Source: Chitinophagales bacterium (GTDB lineage: Bacteria > Bacteroidota > Bacteroidia > Chitinophagales > Chitinophagaceae). Taken from it: a DNA stretch of 61,514 nt. Where the stretch lies: NCBI GenBank assembly GCA_015655015.1, contig JAATFV010000215.1:1-61514 (forward strand), given 5' to 3'. Below the pieces are notes generated by a model. That model searched no databases, was not told the origin of the DNA, and was given only the letters and a program-made list of their open reading frames with translations. This document shows positions 35,250-42,595 of the stretch, piece by piece. Every line of letters starts with the position of its first letter. Position 1 is the stretch's first letter. The translations under genes and the position numbers were made by a program.

Positions 35250-37187
35250 TCACCGGCTATCCAGGCTCCTAATAAACAGGATCACATCCTCCCGCTCCTT
35301 CTCCGTAAGCTCCAGCTTGTCAAAAGGTAGAGTTTGATTTTCGATTCTCATCCCCATCCCCACCCCCCCGCCCTTGTTATAAAAATCCATCACCTGTTCC
35401 AGACTTGTAAACACCCCATTGTGCATATACGGCGCCGTACGGGCTGCATTGCGCACCGTCGGGATCTTAAAGGCGTGCCGGAAGGACTCCGTCTCAATCA
35501 CAGCATACCTTCCCATATCATCATCTATTTTCTTATGCAGGGTGTCTCCCGGCACCCCGATCACCTCACTCTCCGTTTTCACATACCGGGGAGGAAAAGT
35601 TCCGTTGAACAGCGGCATATAATGACAGGTGGCGCACTTCGCCTTGCCCATGAACAGATTGAACCCATTTATCTCGCCGGCATTCATAGCCGACCGGTTG
35701 CCCCGCATGTATTCGTCAAACCGGCTGTTGAGCGCTACCAGGCTGCGCACATAAGAGCCGATAGCATTCATGATCTCCAGCGTATCGATCCCCGTCCTGT
35801 CCTTCCTGGGAAAAGCCTTCGAAAACAATTCCCGGTATTGCGTGTCCTTCCACAGCCTTCCCACAGACAGCGTCATGGAGCCATGCATCTCTAAAATGCT
35901 TTGCACCACCGTCAGCGACTGGTCTTCCAGCGTATTGACCCGCATATCGTAGAATTGCGATGGCTGCAGAGCGGCATTTAATAAGGTAGGAGTATTCCTT
36001 TTGAGCAGGCCATCCTTGCTGATAACCGTGTTCTTCGTCAGACGATCATTGCCGATAACCGTGTTCTTCACCAGCCCGTCGGTAAATGCCCTTCCCGGCT
36101 GATGACAGGACTGGCAGCTCCTGGTTCCGGTCCCTGACAAACTCGGATCAGCGAACAGCACCTTTCCCAACGCTATTTTCTCATCCGATAAAAAAGAAGA
36201 GGGATCGGGAGCATACGCATTGATATTAAAGGCATTTGGTTCGAAAAGGGTTTTCGCATCCTGGTTCAGCAGCCGGTTATACCGGATAACGTGGATCTTT
36301 AATCTCACCACCAGATCGCTGATATCAGTAGTAAGAGGATTACAATAAGAAATAATGAACTCCGCCCTGTTGAAAGCATTGAAATCAGCATGGTCCTTCA
36401 GATACCCGATAGCCGCATCGAATCTCTCCTTCAAATGACCGGAATCCTCCTTGCCGGCATCTCCTTTATCTACCCCCTTTTTACTAATACCCCTTTTATC
36501 GGCCCCCTCTTCGCCAGCTCCTTCTTTATCATCCTCCCCATAATAACCCATCACTCCCATCAAACTCTCCAGTCCGGCCGCCGACTCCGCCGTGCTCCTT
36601 AAAGTCAGCGGATTATCAAAACCGCTGATGCCAAGCGTTTCGATCCTGAACACCTCCAGTTTCACGGCATCGAATACCTGCCAGTCAAAAATATCAATAT
36701 TGCCAAAGTGTTTTCTGTATTTATTGCAAGCCGTCTGCAACAGCGCAAGCTGCCGTATCAGCGAAGGTGTCATAGATGGGTCTGCCTTCGGAAATAAATA
36801 TCCTTCGATCACCTGCAGCCCCGCAGGCTCGAACACCTGGTGACTCGACATTTCCACCTCCGGTACCGGAGGCCCGTTCACCGACCTCGATGCGGCAGGC
36901 TCGAAATATTCGGCAGCCCATTCAAAACGTTTATAGGCCAGCCTCGCCTGAAGAAAAAGGTCTTGTAATTGCTGCTCATCAACAGCAGCTACCTTCACTG
37001 CAGGCTGCAATCGCCCGCAAGCTGCCTGCAACCGGCCGCAAAGAGCGGAAAAGCTGTCCACCTGTACCAGCAGCGCCTGCGCGATCGCCTTTTCAGGAGC
37101 CGGAGCCAGATCCTTTTGCCGGCAGGAAAAAAAGGTACCGGCAGCTGTAAAAACCACCAGCCCCCCTATAAAAATAAATTTCTTCAT
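35250..37187 (-). CDS. di-haem cytochrome c peroxidase with long N-terminal helical domain
   Basis: This 645-residue protein has a lipoprotein-like start (MKKFIFIGGLVVFTAAGTFFSC). Residues 25-320 form a helical region of unassigned function, reminiscent of imelysin-like extensions. The peroxidase part carries two c-haem sites, CQSCH (358-362) and CATCH (518-522), with the usual RNTPTLLNA and TVRNAARTAPYMHNGVFTSLEQV segments. These enzymes reduce H2O2 in the periplasm. Two repeat insertions are visible: a pentapeptide array (e.g. EGADK, GVDKG) near residues 220-250 and two 11-residue copies (KNTVIGNDRL, KNTVISKDGL) near 371-392, just after the first haem. The gene is transcribed alone. Confidence 0.87.
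   Translation of the reverse strand: MKKFIFIGGLVVFTAAGTFFSCRQKDLAPAPEKAIAQALLVQVDSFSALCGRLQAACGRLQPAVKVAAVDEQQLQDLFLQARLAYKRFEWAAEYFEPAASRSVNGPPVPEVEMSSHQVFEPAGLQVIEGYLFPKADPSMTPSLIRQLALLQTACNKYRKHFGNIDIFDWQVFDAVKLEVFRIETLGISGFDNPLTLRSTAESAAGLESLMGVMGYYGEDDKEGAGEEGADKRGISKKGVDKGDAGKEDSGHLKERFDAAIGYLKDHADFNAFNRAEFIISYCNPLTTDISDLVVRLKIHVIRYNRLLNQDAKTLFEPNAFNINAYAPDPSSFLSDEKIALGKVLFADPSLSGTGTRSCQSCHQPGRAFTDGLVKNTVIGNDRLTKNTVISKDGLLKRNTPTLLNAALQPSQFYDMRVNTLEDQSLTVVQSILEMHGSMTLSVGRLWKDTQYRELFSKAFPRKDRTGIDTLEIMNAIGSYVRSLVALNSRFDEYMRGNRSAMNAGEINGFNLFMGKAKCATCHYMPLFNGTFPPRYVKTESEVIGVPGDTLHKKIDDDMGRYAVIETESFRHAFKIPTVRNAARTAPYMHNGVFTSLEQVMDFYNKGGGVGMGMRIENQTLPFDKLELTEKEREDVILFIRSLDSR
36011..36076. repeat. 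33-bp tandem duplication in the peroxidase gene
   Basis: Two copies of a 33-bp unit share the run gataaccgtgttcttc. They encode two 11-residue copies with the common part KNTVI, placed between the first haem motif and the conserved RNTPTLLNA segment. Confidence 0.75.
36442..36531. repeat. 15-bp degenerate tandem repeat in the peroxidase gene
   Basis: Six consecutive 15-bp units (e.g. gcatctcctttatct, ataccccttttatcg) encode a charged pentapeptide array in the helical N-terminal domain. The units are more diverged than those of the GH106-like gene, suggesting an older expansion. Confidence 0.7.
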
Positions 37188-37306
37188 ATAAAAAGGAAAG
37201 GGGCAACTAAGTTAAGCTGCTCCTTATTCATTCGTTTATTTTTTATCTATTTACGTCCCTCCCTACCCAATTACCCCCCTGGCATAATTTTTACTGTCAG
37301 CTAACC

Positions 37307-38235
37307 ATGCAAAAGCCGCTGTTGTCCCGGACAGTCCAGATCCTCCTGCTGCTCGTCCTGTCGGGGACCATCCTCTATGTGGCCAAACCGGTCCTCGAAC
37401 CCCTTGCCATCGCTGCCGTCCTTGCCCTCGTATTCATGCCTTTATGCAGCTGGCTGGAAAAAAAGGGGATCAGGACCTGGCTGGCAGCCCTATTCTGTGG
37501 TTTTATCCTGGCCGTTTTAATGGCAGGTATCGGCAGCCTCCTGGCCTGGCACATCAAGAACATCGGCAACGACCTCTCGGAAATAAGGGAAAATCTTGCC
37601 CGTATGACAGATGGATGGGGTCACTTTCTTCATGACAGCCTGGGTATCGGCCCGCGGAAACAAAAGGGCATTGCCCCCATATGATCCTCACACGTTGCGT
37701 ATCCGTCGTTCAACAGTACCTGATCGGCATGTCCTATGTCATCGGATGCCTCTGGATCATGTACAGCATCGGCTTTTCCGTTATCGGCATTAAAAATGCT
37801 ATCTTCTTCGCCATCCTGTGCGGCGTACTGGAGATCATTCCCTTTGTCGGCAACCTCACCGGCAGCGCCCTCACCAGCCTGATGGCCCTTACCCAGGGCG
37901 GCGGAACGACCATGGTAATGGAAGTGCTGCTCACCTATGCATTCATCCAGTTCCTGCAATTCTATATTATCTCCCCCCTGGTAATGAAAACTCAACTGAG
38001 CTTACACCCCCTGTTCACCATCCTCATTCTGATCGCCGGTGAGCTGCTCTGGGGCATACCCGGAATGATCCTGGCCATCCCCTTCCTGGGGATCTTCAAA
38101 ATAATATGCGACAATGTCGAAGGTTTGCAACCGTTAGGAGATCTCATCGGAGGAAAAAAGATCCACCGGCGCCCCCACTGGACACGGAAAGACCAGGCAT
38201 CTCAAAAAAGCAGGTCTGACCTCCCCGTTTCATAA
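37307..38235 (+). pseudogene. AI-2E-family transporter, split by an internal deletion/frameshift
   Basis: The first frame (37307-37684, 125 residues) holds the N-terminal membrane helices of an AI-2E/PerM-family permease and stops after GPRKQKGIAPI. A second frame (37681-38235, 184 residues) continues with QQYLIGMSYVIGCLWIMYSI and the diagnostic ILCGVLEIIPFVGNLTG. Family members have about 350-370 residues in one frame; here the sum is near 308, so roughly 50-70 residues of the middle are missing and the frame has changed. The two frames overlap by four bases (ATGA), so both pieces could be translated. Loss of function is likely. A two-subunit arrangement is possible but has no support in the family. 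Confidence 0.72.
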
Positions 38236-38369
38236 CCGGATCAATGGCAGAAATCATTGAAAACTACGCCTTTCAATCCTTCCCGGCCAAATGGAAAAGC
38301 GCTGTAATTTAATCCGCCCAAACCTTGCCTGTCTCGAATATTGCTCCTATTTTAGAGCCTTAATCAATA

Positions 38370-39623
38370 TTGGATAATCACCTGATGCGTTTCATATCCC
38401 CCGGCTCTTTATTCGGCGAAACAATACGGCCCCTTGACAAGAAAGCCATTCAGCTGGGAAGAAAAAAATTACTGGCCGAATTGGAGCTTGGCACAGGAGA
38501 TAGCATTGAATTACACGGCATACGATTCAGCAAGAGCGAAATAATTGACTACTTCGAGGAGCTGCAAAAAGACAATATAGCGGATTACTACAACACCATT
38601 GAAGAAGACAGAGTGCTCCTGGGCTTTCTGGAAGAATCATCGATCGGCCGGAACGATCGGTTCAATGATAATCCTCTCTATCTCGAAGAGCCCTTTATTC
38701 ATTGGATAAGCCCCTATTATTTTTCAGCCTTCACCTCCTTCGCCAATTCCTGCTTCCGGCAATCGGATCAGTCCTCCTCCAATTATTCGGGCCAATTCGC
38801 ATCCAGTTCGGGCCAATTCCCATCCCACCATTCGAATCAGTCCCTTTCTTATTCAGATCGATCCCCATCCCAATACACCGATCAGTATGATAATCTAAGC
38901 GCCCTGCTTGCCAACCGGCCGCTGATGACTGACCATGACATCGAGCAATCCTGGCTTTTCATCGCTAAGATCCTGACCAATAATATCGCGTTGATCGATT
39001 ATTACCGAAATCAAAAAAAAGACAGGAACAATACGGTCTCTATTGATAAAGTCTCGCCCTTGATGGATTACTTCTACACCCGGCTCATCCAGTTACTTCC
39101 CGAAAACAGATTTAGCGGATTAAGGGATAAATACGCCTTTGTGATGATGCAGGCCTGTATCTATATATTCAATAATGACAAAGGCAACAGATCTTCGGCA
39201 AAGATGTGGATGGAGAACGCAGCATCCCTGGCCGTGTCGGAAGAGACGAGAACGGAGATTGCGGACAAGCTGAAAGAAATGAACAAAGCCTCCAGGAAAA
39301 GTGATTTTGCCCTCATAGGCAGGATCATATGGATAGCAATTATCGTTGGACGGGCTGCCACCTGCAACTTCAATAACAGCGACACCTACCATTACCAGAA
39401 TACGCCTGTTTATACCCTGCCACAGGGAGATAGCGCCAGGAAACTGCTCCGGCCCTTCCTGGATTCGGTAGGCAGAGAGAACCCCTACATCCCGGCAAAC
39501 AGATTACCACGTTCCGGCTCCCCGGGAGACAGTCCCCGGCCAACAGGCATCCATCCAACGCCTCTCGTCCATAAATTGCCGCCGCTCAGTGACAGCATCC
39601 GGCCAACAGACACTATACCTTGA
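38370..39623 (+). CDS. repeat-containing protein of unknown function, convergent to the Hsp70 gene
   Basis: This 417-residue protein is read from a TTG at 38370; an ATG at 38385 (MRFISPGSLFGE) is an equally good start. I do not recognise a family. Residues 1-125 are mixed helix (GIRFSKSEIIDYFEELQKDN). About 128-175 is an array of seven- to eight-residue Ser/Gln/Tyr units (SGQFASS, SGQFPSHH, SNQSLSY, SDRSPSQY). Residues 190-315 look helical (LMDYFYTRLIQLLPENRF). One membrane helix may lie at about 316-330 (ALIGRIIWIAIIVG), followed by a Pro-rich tail. It faces the Hsp70 operon tail to tail across an 18-bp repeat array. Partnership with the chaperone is inference. Confidence 0.65.
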   Translation: MDNHLMRFISPGSLFGETIRPLDKKAIQLGRKKLLAELELGTGDSIELHGIRFSKSEIIDYFEELQKDNIADYYNTIEEDRVLLGFLEESSIGRNDRFNDNPLYLEEPFIHWISPYYFSAFTSFANSCFRQSDQSSSNYSGQFASSSGQFPSHHSNQSLSYSDRSPSQYTDQYDNLSALLANRPLMTDHDIEQSWLFIAKILTNNIALIDYYRNQKKDRNNTVSIDKVSPLMDYFYTRLIQLLPENRFSGLRDKYAFVMMQACIYIFNNDKGNRSSAKMWMENAASLAVSEETRTEIADKLKEMNKASRKSDFALIGRIIWIAIIVGRAATCNFNNSDTYHYQNTPVYTLPQGDSARKLLRPFLDSVGRENPYIPANRLPRSGSPGDSPRPTGIHPTPLVHKLPPLSDSIRPTDTIP

Positions 39624-39711
39624 CAAGGACGTCCCATCCAACGAGGACGTCCTATCCAACAATGACGTTCTATCTGACAAGGACGTTCCATCAGACAATA
39701 ACGTCCTATCC
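39622..39711. repeat. 18-bp tandem repeat, five units, between convergent genes
   Basis: Five consecutive 18-bp units (gacaaggacgtcccatcc, aacgaggacgtcctatcc, aacaatgacgttctatct and two more) start inside the stop codon of the unknown gene and run over the last codon of the Hsp70 gene. The central g-a-c-g-t-[ct]-c/t is constant. There are no spacers, so it is not CRISPR. Confidence 0.88.
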
Positions 39712-42213
39712 CCCCAATCCGGTGCCCTTGATCGCCTCCTCTTTATCCTTGTCGATCAGAAGATCATACATTCTATAAATGATGCTCAGGATCTCATCTG
39801 CATTTTTCCTCGTCAACGCCTCATCCCCCCGCTTTTTTAACGCCTTAATCTCCTGTTGATTGCTGTATGCTTCATTGGGCTTCATCGCATAATATAAATA
39901 AAGGCCGGTGACATAACTTACGTCCTTTCGCCGGACACCCCATGTCAGCCGGTCCATTTCCCGGATCTTCCACCGGAGGAATTGTGTGCTGCAGGTATTG
40001 ATCCAATCATTCTCCTCCGCCCCCAGCGCTTCCAGTCGTTTTATCAGCTCGCTGTCCGTGGACTGCGCTAACAGCTCCCGGTAACTTTCCCTTTTGGCGT
40101 AATATTCTTCTTTCAGCAACAGGTTCCTGTCCCCTTTCTCGGCCGAATCGATCACCTGGGCCAACCTTCGTTTCTGATCATCCAACTGATATTTGACGTC
40201 CGTCACATCATCGGAAGAGATCCTTTTAAGTTTTTGCCGTATTACTTCCAGCTCGGTAATGGCCTGTTGAATAGCAGCGCTCTCTTCATACATTTCCTTG
40301 AACAACAGCTTATCCAGCTGCCGGTTCCCGACTCGATGCAGGTAATTCACCTCTTCTTCCATCCTTACGATATTCACCGTCCTGGAGGACGGGCTGAAAG
40401 CTTGCTTGAACTCCTCATCGATCATGCTGATATAAGCCGTAACGGTAATATCCCGGCTTTCGCTGATCTCGAAAGAAAGATCGATATCACAACCTTTTAT
40501 CAGATCCGAACGAAGATCCTTACCTGTAATGCTGATGATCCCGATGGGAAGATTGGAAGGAGGCGAAGAATACCGGCTGCCTTCCAGTACATTTATGAGC
40601 AGCTGATCATCACTCCCTTTGAGTATGGTCCGGCTCAATGTCTTGGTGACCGACTTGCGGATAGGCAGAATGGCATTACGCTCGAAAATGACCTCCAGAT
40701 GGGTAATATTATTCTCCGTATCGTCCACTTCCAGGCAGATATCATTAGGCAGCGGCTGCCCGTGAATAGAGAATTTTCCCTGCACGATGGTGATCTCAGG
40801 AACCGGCACATCCAGAGGTGTTTGCCGCCCGTCATAGATCTTCAAATGAAATGCATTCAGCGTATTGGGAAGCAGCCGCAGCATTTCGCTGATCCTTTCC
40901 GCTACCGGCTTTAACCCGCTGTCAAAACCGCCGTCTGCACGGGTAATACGGTAATGACTTCCCGGAGGGGCATTTTTGATCGATGCCGCAAAATATTCTT
41001 CCTGTTCCCGGCTATTTTTCTGATAGGCGGTTTTCACCTCGATAGGCCCCCCTCCCAACCGGCGCTCAGGCATTTCAGATCCTTCCGGACCCCTCTCCGG
41101 CAGCCTGCTTGTCTTGCTGCCTGCATAATAGGCCGCCCCCTCTACTACCGCCGTAGTAGGATCGATCGATGTATTCACGGAGATATGCAATTCCTGCGCT
41201 AATAAAGTACGTACAAAGGGAATATAGGTGCTCCCTCCCACCAATACGACCTCCGTGATGGCTTCCGTGCTGAGATTATTCCGTTGCAACAGCTGCCGGA
41301 TAAAGGAAATGGAAGAAAGGATCTTATCTGTTATGACACCATTGAATTGGGAACGATCGATGGAAAAATAAACTTCATCGATATGCCCCTCTTCATCGGT
41401 AAAATCAAACTCGATATCGACGCTGGGATAATTGCTCAGGCCGATCTTGGCTTCTTCCGCTTTATATAATAGCTGAAAATACAGCTTATTATACCTGCCA
41501 TTGGCGCTCAGCATCTTCGTGGAAAGATCCTGGATACCGTACTTATTCTCAAGATAGGGAATGAACAGCTGCGTGATCATCAGCTGGTCAAAGTCCAGGC
41601 CGCCCAGGAAATTATCCCCTTCATGATCGACCACTTTCATTTCATCATCCTCTATTTTTACCAGGGCCACATCGAATGTGCCGCCCCCGAGATCATATAC
41701 CAGCCATTGACCTTTCATTCCGGACCTGCCCTCTTTATTCGCAAATGCAAGACTGGCCGCGATAGGCTCCTGAAGCAACAGCACTTCCCTGAACCCTGCG
41801 GCATATCCGGCCTCCTTGGTGGCATTGCTCTGTATCGTATCAAAGCTGGCGGGAATGGTAATAACGACACTTTCGGGTATCTCTCCCGTAAAAATGAAAT
41901 TTTTCAGCTCCTGCAAAATGATCGTGCTCAATTCAATCGGCGTTTTAAAAACACCGTTGTTAGGCACTAAAAAACTTTCGCTGGTGCCCATCTTCCTTTT
42001 AAAAGCCGCAAATACGTTGGAGGGATCTTTCTCCACGTATTCCCTTGCCTTATCCCCGATCAGTATCCTGTCTTTCCGGAAAGCCACCACACTGGGTAAA
42101 GTGACCTTCATACCTGCCGGGTTCCTGAAAATATCCACGTTCCCGTTGTTTGCCCGCGCGATCAGGGAATTGGTGGTGCCCAGATCGATGGCAAAATTGA
42201 TTGTTCCTGACAT
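39706..42213 (-). CDS. divergent Hsp70 (DnaK-like) chaperone with insertions
   Basis: This 835-residue protein is about 200 residues longer than DnaK. The ATPase domain is complete: phosphate-1 loop IDLGTTNS (9-16), phosphate-2 VYDLGGGTFD (172-181) and adenosine motif VVLVGGSTYIPF (322-332). After the ATPase domain a Pro/Glu/Arg-rich segment with an internal duplication (LPERGPEG, MPERRLGG, 371-388) replaces the usual short hydrophobic linker. A novel segment of about 120 residues follows. Then comes a region resembling the substrate-binding beta-sandwich (about 505-620: INVLEGSRYSS, LPIGIISITGKDL) and a helical tail. The absence of the DnaK linker motif suggests altered allostery. It is cotranscribed with the GrpE-like gene 13 bases upstream. 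Confidence 0.88.
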   Translation of the reverse strand: MSGTINFAIDLGTTNSLIARANNGNVDIFRNPAGMKVTLPSVVAFRKDRILIGDKAREYVEKDPSNVFAAFKRKMGTSESFLVPNNGVFKTPIELSTIILQELKNFIFTGEIPESVVITIPASFDTIQSNATKEAGYAAGFREVLLLQEPIAASLAFANKEGRSGMKGQWLVYDLGGGTFDVALVKIEDDEMKVVDHEGDNFLGGLDFDQLMITQLFIPYLENKYGIQDLSTKMLSANGRYNKLYFQLLYKAEEAKIGLSNYPSVDIEFDFTDEEGHIDEVYFSIDRSQFNGVITDKILSSISFIRQLLQRNNLSTEAITEVVLVGGSTYIPFVRTLLAQELHISVNTSIDPTTAVVEGAAYYAGSKTSRLPERGPEGSEMPERRLGGGPIEVKTAYQKNSREQEEYFAASIKNAPPGSHYRITRADGGFDSGLKPVAERISEMLRLLPNTLNAFHLKIYDGRQTPLDVPVPEITIVQGKFSIHGQPLPNDICLEVDDTENNITHLEVIFERNAILPIRKSVTKTLSRTILKGSDDQLLINVLEGSRYSSPPSNLPIGIISITGKDLRSDLIKGCDIDLSFEISESRDITVTAYISMIDEEFKQAFSPSSRTVNIVRMEEEVNYLHRVGNRQLDKLLFKEMYEESAAIQQAITELEVIRQKLKRISSDDVTDVKYQLDDQKRRLAQVIDSAEKGDRNLLLKEEYYAKRESYRELLAQSTDSELIKRLEALGAEENDWINTCSTQFLRWKIREMDRLTWGVRRKDVSYVTGLYLYYAMKPNEAYSNQQEIKALKKRGDEALTRKNADEILSIIYRMYDLLIDKDKEEAIKGTGLGG

Positions 42214-42226
42214 AGCTGTTTATTTC

Positions 42227-42544
42227 TTACTTATTGCCGACAATGACCACTCCCTTCTGTAGTAAGGAACGATGCCCGTCCTGGTGAGTGTAAACAATGG
42301 GTTTTATTACATCGAGTATTTCGAGGGATCCTTTCGCGGAACCGGTAATGCTGGCTTCAAGGTCCGTGCGTGTCTCCGTATAGAGCTCTCCCATCGGGTT
42401 CAGCAATAAAAGACCGGCTTCTTCCAGCACCGCCTTCATTCGGTCTATATTTCGCAGCACACCGGTGGAAGGTTGCTGAAGACTTAGTTTTTTTTCCAGC
42501 TCAAAGACCAGATTAGCCATTTTTATCCATAACTGAGGGGCCAT
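42227..42544 (-). CDS. small GrpE-like protein, possible nucleotide exchange partner of the adjacent Hsp70
   Basis: I use the ATG at 42544 (MAPQLWIKMANLVFELEKKL); the ATG at 42520 is also possible. The protein has about 105 residues: an N-terminal helix, then LEEAGLLLLNPMGELYTETR and the end YTHQDGHRSLLQKGVVIVGNK. This order is that of the C-terminal beta domain of GrpE (a hydrophobic strand with 'G-x-x-x-x-x-P-x-G-x-x-(F/Y)', then a turn and a final 'L-x-x-x-x-V-x-V' strand), but lacks the long GrpE coiled coil. The likeness is weak and is my inference. Its position, 13 bases before the Hsp70 gene, supports a co-chaperone role. Confidence 0.6.
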   Translation of the reverse strand: MAPQLWIKMANLVFELEKKLSLQQPSTGVLRNIDRMKAVLEEAGLLLLNPMGELYTETRTDLEASITGSAKGSLEILDVIKPIVYTHQDGHRSLLQKGVVIVGNK

Positions 42545-42595
42545 GATCAGGGTATTAAGATGCAATAATATAAACTATTTCCAATAGTTTATCAT

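Noticed and set aside
38291..38310. AAAGCGCT in the gap before the unknown gene as another LacI operator
   Set aside because: It lacks the conserved flanks of the two PUL sites and no shared promoter segment is next to it.
39622..39711. Extension of the unknown gene through the repeat array by frameshift
   Set aside because: The gene frame ends in TGA exactly at the array start and the array frame (DKDVPS units) is a different one; nothing shows that they are joined.
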